Assembly (NCBI GenBank): GCA_947456955.1
Contig: CANGTQ010000010.1
Coordinates: 47,992 to 111,991, forward strand
DNA length: 64,000 nucleotides
Direction of reading: 5' to 3'
Source of the DNA: Flavobacteriaceae bacterium
GTDB taxonomy: Bacteria > Bacteroidota > Bacteroidia > Flavobacteriales > Flavobacteriaceae
Of the stretch, positions 24,650 to 33,722 are shown piece after piece (the stretch's first letter is position 1; each line of letters starts with the position of its first letter). A program made the position numbers and the translations under genes. Below the pieces are notes generated by a model. It did not search any database and was not told where the DNA came from. It saw only the letters and a list, made by a program, of their open reading frames with translations.

Positions 24650-26701
24650 TTATTGAAAATCGGCATCACTAACATCTTCATTGATTTTAACATCACTCAT
24701 TTTGATGTCTAATTCAAAACCAACATTCATTATAGTATTGAAAGGAACTTTTACTCCTTTTACTGCTCTATAATCATTGAAGTTTGTTACTCTAGTCATC
24801 TTTTGTCCACCTTGCTCTTCAGTAGAGGATTCAGCAGTTTTTAGACCTGATTTTACATCAAAATAATAAGTAGTATCTCCATCAACAACTGCATAAGCAT
24901 CAGAACCGTTCATTGGCTCAATTCCTGAAATGGTTACACCTGTTTTGGTAGCTAATAAAGTTTCGTTGAATAATACTGCGCTCTCTTTCATTTTTGCAAG
25001 TTCTTCACCTTCTAAAACTTTTTTCTGACCTTGTTGCATCATGTATCCGGTATTTCCGTTTACCACTTGCTTCATTATTGAACCCATTCCGGCCATAGAA
25101 AGCTCGACCATCATTCTTCCTTTTGAATCCATTTTTGAACTATAAGACAAAGGCATTGGTGCTTGCGGAATGGTTGTAGAACCAACATAAGCAATAGATT
25201 TCACCGATTTTACCGCTTTGTCTCCGCCAATCGCAGCTACATAAGCATCGATTACAGTTTTTGCTGTAACTCCTGCAGGAACCGGTTTTTTCATAGCTGG
25301 TTTTTCAGTTGGATTTCCAAATTTATCAAAATAGAACATTGGAATTTTAGTACTTTCTAAACCTGCAATTACCTCTGAACCTTTTCCAACAACAAGAATT
25401 CTTAAATTATCTTGTAAGAAATATTTGTTAGCTACTCTCATTACATCATCTGGAGTAACAGCATTGATGTTTTTGATATAGTTTTCATAGAAATCTGTAG
25501 GTAAACCTTCAGTCTCAATGTTTAATGCATAACGAGCAACAGTTGCTGGTTTTTCAACTTGCATTACAAATTTTCCAACATATCCTGCTTTTACATTATT
25601 TAATATTTCATCCGTAACTTTTTCAGTTCTGATTTTCTTTAATTCTTTTAAAGCTTCAACAACAGCACTGTCAGTTACTGCATTTCTAACTTGTGTATTT
25701 GCTTTAAATAAGCTGTATATATTTTTATCAAAACCAATGCTTGATCTTGCACCATAAGTCCAACCGTGCGCTTCTCTTAAATTCATGTTTAAGTAACTAT
25801 TGAAATCGCCACCATAAACTTGATTTGCTAAAATTACAGGGAAGAAGTCAGCATCAGTCATTTTTAAATTAACAGTATTTAAAATTGTAATCTCTGACTG
25901 AACTGCATTAGGCATATCCACAAAGTTGATTTGTGAATATTGAACATTACTCGGATTAGAATAAGATAATCTTGGTGCAGTAGCTTTTGTCCATGAACCA
26001 AAAAGATTTTCGACTAATTTTTTTACATCTTTTGTTTTTACATCTCCAACAATTACTAAATAGGCATGTTCCGGCACAAAATACGTTCTGTAATTTTCTT
26101 TTACATCGGCAAGAGAAACGTTATTTATTGTTTCTTCAGACAAATATTCTCCAGAAGGATGACTTTTTCCATAAGCTAATACTCTCTCAACTCTACTTGC
26201 AACAGCAGTTACGCTTTTCTCTTGCGTTTTTAAACCTTCAATAAGTTTGTCTTTTTCTTTGTCAAATTCATCTTGTGTAAAGTTTGGCATTAATGCTCCT
26301 TCTGCCATTAATTCCATAATTCTTTTAGCATGTTTTGATAATCCGCTTGCAGAAGCACCAGAGGAGTAAAAGTTTATGTTTGCTCCCAGAAAGTCGATTT
26401 CTTCATTGAAAGGATCTTTGGCGGTTTTGGTTGAGCCATTTCCAATTAAACTACTTGTCAAATCATCAACACCTTTTTTGTTACCTTCAGCATAAGGAGT
26501 GTTGTCAATAGTTAAGCTATAAGAAACTCTTGGAAGCTTGTGATTTTCAACTACCAATACTTTTAATCCGTTTGGCAACGAAAAAGTTTCAGGTTTTTTA
26601 ATGTTGATTTTTGGCGCTGGTCCAGGTTTCGGTTGTGTTCTGTCTTGTGCTTGCATAATTAAAGTTAAAAACAAGCTTGATAATACGATTATTTTTTTCA
26701 T
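24650..26701 (-). CDS. M16-like protein lacking the zinc site, with C-terminal LolA-like domain
   Basis: This 683-residue exported protein has the signal peptide MKKIIVLSSLFLTLIMQAQ. Residues about 35-450 have an M16 (pitrilysin) fold, with NLRILVVGKGSEVI at its end. Where an active peptidase has HxxEH, this chain has VDDLTSSLIGNG, so it should be the non-catalytic partner. Residues about 470-683 (VIDAYVAAIGGDKAVKSVKS onward) resemble the LolA/outer-membrane lipoprotein-sorting type fold often attached in Bacteroidota. The active M16 gene lies 11 bases upstream; the two likely form a heterodimer. Confidence 0.85.
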   Translation of the reverse strand: MKKIIVLSSLFLTLIMQAQDRTQPKPGPAPKINIKKPETFSLPNGLKVLVVENHKLPRVSYSLTIDNTPYAEGNKKGVDDLTSSLIGNGSTKTAKDPFNEEIDFLGANINFYSSGASASGLSKHAKRIMELMAEGALMPNFTQDEFDKEKDKLIEGLKTQEKSVTAVASRVERVLAYGKSHPSGEYLSEETINNVSLADVKENYRTYFVPEHAYLVIVGDVKTKDVKKLVENLFGSWTKATAPRLSYSNPSNVQYSQINFVDMPNAVQSEITILNTVNLKMTDADFFPVILANQVYGGDFNSYLNMNLREAHGWTYGARSSIGFDKNIYSLFKANTQVRNAVTDSAVVEALKELKKIRTEKVTDEILNNVKAGYVGKFVMQVEKPATVARYALNIETEGLPTDFYENYIKNINAVTPDDVMRVANKYFLQDNLRILVVGKGSEVIAGLESTKIPMFYFDKFGNPTEKPAMKKPVPAGVTAKTVIDAYVAAIGGDKAVKSVKSIAYVGSTTIPQAPMPLSYSSKMDSKGRMMVELSMAGMGSIMKQVVNGNTGYMMQQGQKKVLEGEELAKMKESAVLFNETLLATKTGVTISGIEPMNGSDAYAVVDGDTTYYFDVKSGLKTAESSTEEQGGQKMTRVTNFNDYRAVKGVKVPFNTIMNVGFELDIKMSDVKINEDVSDADFQ

Positions 26702-26712
26702 TTTGTGTAAGT

Positions 26713-28041
26713 TTATTTATTGTCAGCTTTGTCTTTCGCAGGTACATAATCCAAAATCAAACGTTGATTTGGATTTAGATATTTTTTAGCTGCAGCTCTC
26801 ATTTCTTCACGAGTTACAGAACGTAATATATCTATGTCAGTGTTTATTAAATTAACATCACCATATAATAAGTAGTAAGTTGCTAAATTTTCAGCTACAC
26901 CTTCAATACTTGAATTAGCATCTACATAATTACTTTCATTGATGTTTTGTAATTTTTGAAAATCATTTTCAGAAATTAAATCCGTTTGCAATTTCACAAT
27001 TTCTTCATCAACTTCTTTGATTAAGTCAGCTGAGGTAAAATCTCCTTGTGGCATTCCGTAAAGAATATATTGTCCGTAATCTTCTTGCGCATAATTGAAT
27101 GCTCCGATTTGCAAAGCCATTTTCTTATCGTCAACAATTTTTTTGTAGAGTTTAGAACTCTTTCCGTTACTTAAATAAGTCGATATCATATCCAATACTC
27201 TGGCATCACGTGTTTTCATAGATGGAATTCTATAGGCAGCAACAACCATTGGTTTTTGGATGTTTGGATCTTCGTATGTAGCTTTAATCGTTTCAGTGAT
27301 TGGTGCTTCTACAAATGTTTCTTTTTTCAATTCTACACCTCTTGGTATTGGCCCAAAGTAATCTTGAATCCATTTTTTAGTTTGTTCAACATCAATTTGA
27401 CCCGCCACTACTAATACAGCATTATTTGGAGTATAAAACTTTTTGTTAAACGCTTGAAACTCTTCTAGTTTTGAAGCATCTAAATGCTCCATAGAACCAA
27501 TAGTTGCCCAACGGTAAGGATGCACTTTAAACATGTTCTTTTTTACTTCAGCAATCAATTGCCCGTATGGTTGATTATCTACACGAAGTCTTTTTTCTTC
27601 TTTAACCACTTCATTTTGAGTGTCAACTCCAATTTGGTTTATAACCGGATGCATCAATCTTTCTGATTCCATCCACAAACCTAATTGCGCATTATTAGAA
27701 GGGAAAACTTCAAAATAATAAGTTCTGTCTTCAGTAGTGTTGGCATTGTTAGTTCCTCCGTTAGAAGTTACTATTTTAAACCATTCACCACGTTTGATGT
27801 TTTCGGTTCCTTCGAACAATAAATGTTCGAAAAAGTGTGCAAATCCAGTTCTTTCAGGATTTTCATCTTTTGCACCTACATGATACATAACAGAGGTAAT
27901 TACAACTGGAGCTGATTGGTCATTGTGTAAAATCACATGTAAACCATTTGGCAAATCGTATTCCTCAAAAGCGACCTTTTGGGCCAGAGCTGTTCCTCCA
28001 AGCATAAGCATAGAACTTAAAGCGATTAATGAATTTTTCAT
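26713..28041 (-). CDS. M16 family zinc metallopeptidase, active subunit
   Basis: A 442-residue exported peptidase with a signal peptide ending near ALAQ. The inverted zinc motif HxxEH is present as HFFEHLLFEG near residue 68, and the downstream Glu is in NEVVKEEKR about 76 residues later. It has the length of a single-pass M16B subunit, so it should pair with a partner, provided by the next gene in the operon. Periplasmic degradation of peptides is inferred. A TAcTTTTG promoter box lies upstream on the minus strand. Confidence 0.9.
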   Translation of the reverse strand: MKNSLIALSSMLMLGGTALAQKVAFEEYDLPNGLHVILHNDQSAPVVITSVMYHVGAKDENPERTGFAHFFEHLLFEGTENIKRGEWFKIVTSNGGTNNANTTEDRTYYFEVFPSNNAQLGLWMESERLMHPVINQIGVDTQNEVVKEEKRLRVDNQPYGQLIAEVKKNMFKVHPYRWATIGSMEHLDASKLEEFQAFNKKFYTPNNAVLVVAGQIDVEQTKKWIQDYFGPIPRGVELKKETFVEAPITETIKATYEDPNIQKPMVVAAYRIPSMKTRDARVLDMISTYLSNGKSSKLYKKIVDDKKMALQIGAFNYAQEDYGQYILYGMPQGDFTSADLIKEVDEEIVKLQTDLISENDFQKLQNINESNYVDANSSIEGVAENLATYYLLYGDVNLINTDIDILRSVTREEMRAAAKKYLNPNQRLILDYVPAKDKADNK

Positions 28042-28071
28042 AAAAAATTTTAATTTTTTTGTTGATTTTTT

Positions 28072-28110
28072 GTTAGTAAACTAACCTTAAAATTTGTTAC
28101 ACCAAAAGTA
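28072..28110 (-). promoter_or_regulatory. M16 operon promoter box and leader palindrome
   Basis: On the minus strand TAcTTTTG (28103-28110) fits the -7 consensus. Downstream, in the leader, gttagtaaactaac (28072-28085) is a perfect palindrome with two central bases. It could bind a regulator or form a small hairpin. Confidence 0.45.
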
Positions 28111-28202
28111 ATTTATTTTATCTAGATTAAAAAAAATAATCTGTTTTATAATGTTTCGCATAACACTTTGATTAACAACTTTAAACTTTTTTTTGGTTAG
28201 AG

Positions 28203-28249
28203 TTGTGTGTAAAAGAAATAGTATTATATTTGCAACCCGAAAAGTCGGG
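28203..28249 (+). promoter_or_regulatory. rplU promoter with transcript-initial hairpin
   Basis: TTG at 28203-28205 and TAtaTTTG at 28225-28232 are 19 bases apart. The hairpin cccga-aaag-tcggg follows at 28236-28249, right at the expected transcription start, 28 bases before the ATG. Confidence 0.7.
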
Positions 28250-28277
28250 AATATTAAATTAACTAAACATCATTGTT

Positions 28278-28754
28278 ATGTACGCAATCGTAGAGATAGC
28301 AGGGCAACAATTCAAAGTAAGCAAAGACTTAAAGGTTTATGTTCACCGTTTGGCTAATGAAGAAGGTTCAAAAGTTTCTTTTGATAAAGTTCTTTTATTA
28401 GACGATAATGGTAACATTACTTTAGGCGCCCCAGCTATAGAAGGTGCTTCAGTAGAAGCCAAAGTGTTATCACACTTAAAAGGAGATAAAGTAATCGTTT
28501 TCAAAAAGAAAAGAAGAAAAGGATTCAAAAAGAGAAACGGTCACAGACAATACCTAACACAAATTGTGATTGAAGGTATTTCTGCAACAGGTGGAAAAAA
28601 ATCTGCAAAAGCAGAAGCAGCTCCAAAAGCAGAAGCAGCAACTGAAGCAATAGAAGCTTCTAAAAAAGCAAAAGCTCCTAAAGCAGAGAAGACTGAGGAA
28701 GCAGCTCCAAAAAAAGCAGCTCCAAAAGTAAAAAAAGAAGATACTCAAGAATAA
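28278..28754 (+). CDS. rplU: 50S ribosomal protein L21 with Ala/Lys-rich tail
   Basis: 23S rRNA-binding protein of the large subunit. The bL21 domain is residues 1-103 (MYAIVEIAGQQFKVSKDLKV, FKKKRRKGFKKRNGHRQYLT). A tail of about 50 residues follows, made of Ala, Lys, Glu and Pro repeats such as KAEAAPKAEAATEA and KAAPKVKK. Total 158 residues against about 103 for the E. coli protein. rpmA follows after 22 bases, the usual pair. Confidence 0.96.
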   Translation: MYAIVEIAGQQFKVSKDLKVYVHRLANEEGSKVSFDKVLLLDDNGNITLGAPAIEGASVEAKVLSHLKGDKVIVFKKKRRKGFKKRNGHRQYLTQIVIEGISATGGKKSAKAEAAPKAEAATEAIEASKKAKAPKAEKTEEAAPKKAAPKVKKEDTQE

Positions 28755-28776
28755 TAACAATATAAACTAATACGTC

Positions 28777-29037
28777 ATGGCTCACAAGAAAGGTGTCGGT
28801 AGTTCTAAGAATGGTAGAGAATCAGAATCAAAACGTTTAGGCGTTAAGATTTATGGTGGTCAGGCTGCAATTGCAGGTAACATCATTGTTAGACAAAGAG
28901 GTTCTAAACACAATCCAGGAGAAAACGTTTACATGGGTAAAGATCATACTTTACACGCAAAGGTTGCTGGTGTAGTGAAATTTCAGAAAAAAAGTGATAA
29001 CAAATCATTTGTATCTGTGATTCCATTCGAAGCATAA
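28777..29037 (+). CDS. rpmA: 50S ribosomal protein L27
   Basis: This 86-residue large-subunit protein lies near the peptidyl transferase centre. It begins [16 protein letters not shown] directly, without the cleavable N-terminal extension found in Firmicutes. [22 protein letters not shown] is the family signature. It is the second gene of the rplU-rpmA operon and is followed by a terminator. Confidence 0.97.
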   Translation: MAHKKGVGSSKNGRESESKRLGVKIYGGQAAIAGNIIVRQRGSKHNPGENVYMGKDHTLHAKVAGVVKFQKKSDNKSFVSVIPFEA

Positions 29038-29060
29038 GAACAAACTCTTATCCTAATACA

Positions 29061-29093
29061 AAACCCGATTCAGTAATGAGTCGGGTTTTTTTG
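29061..29093 (+). terminator. rplU-rpmA terminator
   Basis: Arms aaacccga and tcgggttt flank a 12-base loop, followed by a T run. Confidence 0.88.
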
Positions 29094-29103
29094 TTGAAAT
29101 TAA

Positions 29104-29739
29104 TTAAAATGGTGGTTTAATGTCAATTTGTGAGTTATCATCGAAAGGAATTTCAAATGGAAGTCCAATTTCCTTTTCTGAATCATAATTATTATTTACG
29201 GCATATTTATCCTTCCATTCATTTAACCGTTCCTCACTCCAAAACTCATCTGGCAAAACATCTGATTTATATTCTTCTAATGAACCAGAAGCCTTAAAAT
29301 AATAAGTGATATTGGGCTCTAGTGAATCTATAGCAACTGGTTCATAACCAACTGAATTAATAAGGTGATTTATTAAAGTGTTTCTCTCTTCTAATGAATT
29401 AGTATATATTGTAAAATAAATATGGGCTTGCTCTTTAATTTTCCAGCCATTAGTAAATGCTATTTCATAAAGAAAAATTCTTTTTGTAGGCCTATAATTA
29501 GAGCTTAAATAGTCTAAAAATTCAGCGGTATTGGCAAATTTTTTTATTAACCGCCTGATAGGATACTTGGTTTTTGTTGTTCTAAACTCATTATATTGTT
29601 GGCGATAAATTACTGTATTAAGAATTTCCAATTTTTTAAAGTGCATTAAAAACCATAAATTCTCGGCAGTATTACTTATCCCCAAACTAAAACTTTTTTG
29701 GTCTGACAATAATTCAATATCTTTAATAAGTCGGTTCAT
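29104..29739 (-). CDS. Hypothetical protein (211 aa)
   Basis: Not recognised. It is a soluble, charged protein without signal peptide or membrane segment. It seems to have two alpha/beta parts; the second (about 95-150, HIYFTIYTNSLEERNTLINH) resembles small ferredoxin-like folds. The end is acidic and proline-containing (LPFEIPFDDNSQIDIKPPF). It lies 21 bases downstream of the lipoprotein gene on the same strand and is probably co-transcribed with it. Confidence 0.7.
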   Translation of the reverse strand: MNRLIKDIELLSDQKSFSLGISNTAENLWFLMHFKKLEILNTVIYRQQYNEFRTTKTKYPIRRLIKKFANTAEFLDYLSSNYRPTKRIFLYEIAFTNGWKIKEQAHIYFTIYTNSLEERNTLINHLINSVGYEPVAIDSLEPNITYYFKASGSLEEYKSDVLPDEFWSEERLNEWKDKYAVNNNYDSEKEIGLPFEIPFDDNSQIDIKPPF

Positions 29740-29760
29740 ATTATGAATTTAGATCAAAAG

Positions 29761-30264
29761 CTACTTCAACTTAATTCTTTGTGAACTTTTTCCAGATGAA
29801 ATAGTATGCATTATTTCATCATTCTCAACACGGGTAACAATAGAATCCATTTCAAAAACTATAGTGCTTTTATCTAGCTTTAGATTGCCTTTTCTTCTAA
29901 TCCAATAGTATGTTTTATCCTTTATTTTAATTTCTTTATTGATATTTAATTCATTAAAGTAAATGGTGTCTAAAAAAGTAGTATCCTCTAATGACCATAA
30001 AACAAAAGTTTGATAATTATCTCCTCCATTATTCATTTCACAACTAGTAAATAAATATTCTTTGTCTAAATGCTTTAATAATTTATATTCCGGAGTGAGC
30101 CCAAAATGACAATCATAAATAGTATCTACCAATTCCCCTTTCTTTACAACTAATTTACCAGGAGTGCCTCTCCAACTTGGAGATACTTCAATAGGTGTGA
30201 TTGAAACTCCTTTGTTGCAGGAAAGGATAGCAATTAAAAAGAAAATGTAAATGGTATTTTTCAT
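29761..30264 (-). CDS. Hypothetical lipoprotein (167 aa)
   Basis: The ATG at 30262-30264 gives a lipoprotein signal (MKNTIYIFFLIAILSCNKG) with the lipidated Cys at residue 16. An in-frame ATG 30 bases upstream would add ten residues before it and is less likely. The mature part is beta-rich, with TYYWIRRKGNLKLDKSTIVF, and is not recognised. It precedes the 211-residue hypothetical in a two-gene unit between rpmA and ahcY. Confidence 0.68.
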   Translation of the reverse strand: MKNTIYIFFLIAILSCNKGVSITPIEVSPSWRGTPGKLVVKKGELVDTIYDCHFGLTPEYKLLKHLDKEYLFTSCEMNNGGDNYQTFVLWSLEDTTFLDTIYFNELNINKEIKIKDKTYYWIRRKGNLKLDKSTIVFEMDSIVTRVENDEIMHTISSGKSSQRIKLK

Positions 30265-30409
30265 TAAATAACAAATGATTTTTTTGTTTATCATATAATT
30301 TTTTAAAATTTATAATTATTTATTTTGAACTATATATAAATTAATATGAAATAGGCTATTTGTAAATAGGCTATCATTATTTTGCTCTTTTCATCCAAAG
30401 GGTTAGCAA

Positions 30410-30443
30410 AATGAAAACCCCCACATCACTGCAAGGGTTTCTC
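30410..30443 (-). terminator. ahcY terminator
   Basis: On the minus strand gaaaccc...gggttttc forms a hairpin followed by a T-rich stretch, about 45 bases after the ahcY stop. Confidence 0.6.
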
Positions 30444-30451
30444 AAATATAA

Positions 30452-30487
30452 ACTTCGTAATTCGTAATTACTAATTCGTAATTTATT
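30452..30487. repeat. attacgaatt-type repeat
   Basis: The run cgtaattcgtaattactaattcgtaattta contains three copies of the taattcgtaatt word just behind the ahcY stop. Related stretches are at 11474-11508 and 48108-48178. Confidence 0.55.
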
Positions 30488-31802
30488 AGTATCTATAATA
30501 CTCAGGTTTAAAAGGCCCTTTAACTTCTACACCAATATATTCTGCTTGGTCAGTTCTTAAGGTTTCTAATTCAACACCTAATTTTGCTAAGTGTAACATC
30601 GCTACTTTTTCATCTAAATGTTTTGGTAACATATAAACTTCATTGTTGTATGCTGCACTGTTTTTCCACAATTCAATTTGAGCCAAAGTTTGGTTTGTAA
30701 ATGAATTACTCATTACAAAACTTGGGTGACCTGTAGCACAACCTAAATTTACCAAACGGCCTTCAGCCAAAATGATGATATCTTTTCCTGCGATAGTATA
30801 TTTATCAACTTGTGGTTTGATTTCTACTTTAGATGCGCCGTGGTTTTTGTTTAACCAAGCCATATCAATTTCATTATCAAAGTGACCAATGTTACAAACG
30901 ATAGTTTTGTCTTTCATTTTTTCGAAATGAGAACCCAAAACGATATCTTTATTTCCGGTTGTTGTGATGATGATATCAGCATTATCAACAACTGTGTTTA
31001 ATTTTTTAACTTCAAAACCATCCATAGCTGCTTGTAATGCACAAATTGGATCGATCTCAGTAACCGTTACAATAGAACCAGCACCACGGAAAGAAGCCGC
31101 AGTTCCTTTTCCAACATCTCCATATCCACAAACAACAACTCTTTTTCCGGCTAACATAATATCTGTTGCTCTACGAACAGCATCAACTGCCGATTCTTTA
31201 CAACCGTATTTGTTATCAAATTTCGATTTAGTAACCGAGTCATTTACGTTGATAGCCGGCATGAACAAAGTTCCGTTTTTCATTCTTTCGTATAATCTGT
31301 GAACTCCCGTTGTAGTTTCTTCAGATAATCCTTTGATACCTGGGATTAATTCTGGGTAACGATCAAATACCATGTTGGTCAAATCGCCACCATCATCCAA
31401 AATCATGTTCAATGGTTTTCTGTCTTCACCAAAGAATAATGTTTGTTCAATACACCAGTCGAATGATTCTTCATCAAGACCTTTCCAAGCATATACTTGA
31501 ATTCCGGCAGCAGCAATTGCAGCAGCAGCTTGATCTTGAGTAGAGAAAATGTTACAAGATGACCAAGTAACTTCAGCTCCAAGAGCAATTAATGTTTCAA
31601 TAAGAACAGCTGTTTGAATTGTCATGTGAAGACAACCAGCAATACGAGCACCTTTTAATGGTTGCTCGTTTTTGTATTCAGCTCTAAGCGCCATCAATCC
31701 TGGCATTTCAGCTTCTGCCAATTCAATTTCTTTTCTTCCCCAAGCTGCAAGCGAAATATCTTTCACTTTAAAAGCTACATAAGGTAATGTTTGTGTACTC
31801 AT
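30486..31802 (-). CDS. ahcY: Adenosylhomocysteinase
   Basis: Hydrolyses S-adenosylhomocysteine to homocysteine and adenosine, clearing the product of methyltransferases. The NAD-binding motif [17 protein letters not shown] is near residue 222, and the substrate region [20 protein letters not shown] is near 190. The C-terminal KPEYYRY completes the neighbouring subunit's NAD site. The 438-residue length is normal. A TAatTTTG box lies at 31836-31843 on the minus strand. It is divergent from the phosphopantetheinyl transferase gene. Confidence 0.97.
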   Translation of the reverse strand: MSTQTLPYVAFKVKDISLAAWGRKEIELAEAEMPGLMALRAEYKNEQPLKGARIAGCLHMTIQTAVLIETLIALGAEVTWSSCNIFSTQDQAAAAIAAAGIQVYAWKGLDEESFDWCIEQTLFFGEDRKPLNMILDDGGDLTNMVFDRYPELIPGIKGLSEETTTGVHRLYERMKNGTLFMPAINVNDSVTKSKFDNKYGCKESAVDAVRRATDIMLAGKRVVVCGYGDVGKGTAASFRGAGSIVTVTEIDPICALQAAMDGFEVKKLNTVVDNADIIITTTGNKDIVLGSHFEKMKDKTIVCNIGHFDNEIDMAWLNKNHGASKVEIKPQVDKYTIAGKDIIILAEGRLVNLGCATGHPSFVMSNSFTNQTLAQIELWKNSAAYNNEVYMLPKHLDEKVAMLHLAKLGVELETLRTDQAEYIGVEVKGPFKPEYYRY

Positions 31803-31930
31803 CTATTATGTATATTTGTTTTTTAAATTCTGGCGCAAAATTACAACATAGGTTTTGATTTTAATAATTTATTTTTTAAAATTATGAATTGTTTAGCCAT
31901 ATAATCTTTTGAAAAACAGTAAAATACTAA

Positions 31931-32566
31931 ATGCCTTTACTAAAAACCATAGCATTAAACGATTACACGCAACTGTTTGTTTGGAAAATATCCGAAACTT
32001 TTGACGAACTCTTCCAGAGTGTTGCGTTGAAAGATGTTTCAATGGCAAGAGTAGAAAGCATGAAATCCGAAAGTCACCAAAGAGGGTTTTTAGCGGTCAG
32101 AAGATTATTGATGGAAGCAGGTTATTCAGACTTTGATTTGTATTACGATGAATTTGGCAAACCACATTTAGGAAATGGTAAACACATTTCCATTTCTCAT
32201 TCACATGATTTTTCGGTTATTGTTCTAAGCGATGTAAATGTTGGCGTCGATTTGGAAATCCTGAAAGAGAAAACCCTGAAACTTGCACCGCGATATATGG
32301 ATGTTTCTCATTTGGAAAATCTTTCTAAGTCGGACGAATTGATAAAAGCAACAGTGGTATGGGGAATAAAGGAATCTGTTTTTAAAATTAAAAATGAAAT
32401 TGGTATTAGTTTTAAAGACAACATCTTTGAGGATGATTTTAACCTGGAAGATAAAAAATGTGGAGTTTCACTGCAATTCAATGATAAAACTGAACGCTTC
32501 AATATAGTTTTTGAATTTATTGAAAACTATGTTTTTGTATGCGCGTTTAGCTCAATTCCGATTTAA
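31931..32566 (+). CDS. 4'-Phosphopantetheinyl transferase superfamily protein
   Basis: Transfers phosphopantetheine from CoA to a carrier-protein serine. The Mg-binding GVDLEI lies near residue 107 and the WGIKESVFK signature near 142; ISISHSHDFSVIVLS comes before them. At 211 residues it is of the Sfp/AcpT two-domain type rather than the small AcpS type. No polyketide or peptide synthetase is visible nearby. It may serve the fatty-acid acyl carrier protein or an aryl polyene pathway elsewhere. Confidence 0.88.
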   Translation: MPLLKTIALNDYTQLFVWKISETFDELFQSVALKDVSMARVESMKSESHQRGFLAVRRLLMEAGYSDFDLYYDEFGKPHLGNGKHISISHSHDFSVIVLSDVNVGVDLEILKEKTLKLAPRYMDVSHLENLSKSDELIKATVVWGIKESVFKIKNEIGISFKDNIFEDDFNLEDKKCGVSLQFNDKTERFNIVFEFIENYVFVCAFSSIPI

Positions 32567-32585
32567 CTCGTTTGGTTAAGATTAT

Positions 32586-32873
32586 TTAAATAACAAACAC
32601 ATTCATTGCGATAGCCAGTATGCTAAGCACTACGCTGAAAATGGTCATATTGAAAACCGTTTTTGGGGTTAACTGTGCTAAAATTCCAACATTTACAATG
32701 GTGCAGGTAACAACTACGAATCCTAACTGAAGCATTTGTGCCAATGAGTTTCCGTTTGCTAAAATATACATTGCCGCCACTCCGCCTAAACAGCTTTGCC
32801 CAATAATGACTAAGGCTGCAAATCCAATATAACTTTGTTGAAAATCTCCAAGTGTTTTTTGATATAGTGTCAT
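32586..32873 (-). CDS. Small integral membrane protein (95 aa)
   Basis: Three predicted membrane segments (about residues 15-37, 45-64 and 72-94) leave almost no soluble part. It is not recognised beyond being a short hydrophobic protein, apparently conserved near ahcY in Flavobacteria. The gene converges on the phosphopantetheinyl transferase gene with a 19-base gap. Confidence 0.68.
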   Translation of the reverse strand: MTLYQKTLGDFQQSYIGFAALVIIGQSCLGGVAAMYILANGNSLAQMLQLGFVVVTCTIVNVGILAQLTPKTVFNMTIFSVVLSILAIAMNVFVI

Positions 32874-33014
32874 GATATTATAATTTTTATGAATTAATAG
32901 AGTAAAATTAACATGTTGAGCATCTATAAAAAATGATATAAATCATGTTTTGTAAAATTTTATGTATTTTAAAAAAGGGTTACATTTACAATCCTTAAAC
33001 GAAAAACAAAGCAC

Positions 33015-33722
33015 ATGTTATATGAGCAAATTTTATCGGCCAAAAAAGACAGCAAAAAACTTCTTGCCATTTTAATCGACCCCGATAAGTTAGTGATGAA
33101 TGGCATTTCGGTTTTGACAACTAAAATAAAGTTATCGCCTGCCACACATATTTTTGTCGGCGGGAGTTCGTTTGAAGGCAATCATTTAGATGAAATTATT
33201 ATAAGATTAAAATCAGAAATTAATTTACCGATTCTACTTTTTCCTGGAAATCCTTCTCAAATTTCAGCAGAAGCGGATGGCATTTTATTCTTAATGCTGC
33301 TTTCGGGAAGAAATCCGGATTATTTAGTAGAGCATCAAATTAATGCGGTTCCTATTTTAGAAAAAACAAATTTAGAAATCATTTCTACAGGCTATATTTT
33401 AATAGAAAGCGGAAGCGAAACTGCTGTTGAACGTGTAAGTAAAACTAAACCGTTACCAAAAACAAATGCAGAATATGTTGCACAAACCGCAAAAGCCGGC
33501 GAATTAATAGGAAACAAAATACTCTATCTCGAAGCCGGAAGCGGAGCCTTGAATGTTGTCCCAGAGGAAATTATAAAAGAAGTTTCGAATAGAATTTCAG
33601 TTCCGTTGATTGTTGGTGGTGGGATTCGGTCCAAAAAACAAATCGATGCTGCTTATTCAGCCGGTGCCGATTTAGTTGTTATTGGAACTGCTTTTGAAAA
33701 TGACATTAACTTTTTTGACTAA
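33015..33722 (+). CDS. Geranylgeranylglyceryl phosphate synthase family (PcrB/GGGPS-like) protein
   Basis: TIM-barrel prenyltransferase that joins glycerol-1-phosphate to a polyprenyl diphosphate. The family was first known for archaeal lipids; bacterial group II members occur in Bacteroidota. Visible motifs are LIDPDKLVMNG near residue 21, FVGGSSFEGNHLDEII near 50, YLEAGSGALNVVPEEII near 172 and IVGGGIRSKKQIDAAYSAGA near 199. It overlaps pnuC by one base. Product chain length cannot be read by eye. Confidence 0.9.
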   Translation: MLYEQILSAKKDSKKLLAILIDPDKLVMNGISVLTTKIKLSPATHIFVGGSSFEGNHLDEIIIRLKSEINLPILLFPGNPSQISAEADGILFLMLLSGRNPDYLVEHQINAVPILEKTNLEIISTGYILIESGSETAVERVSKTKPLPKTNAEYVAQTAKAGELIGNKILYLEAGSGALNVVPEEIIKEVSNRISVPLIVGGGIRSKKQIDAAYSAGADLVVIGTAFENDINFFD

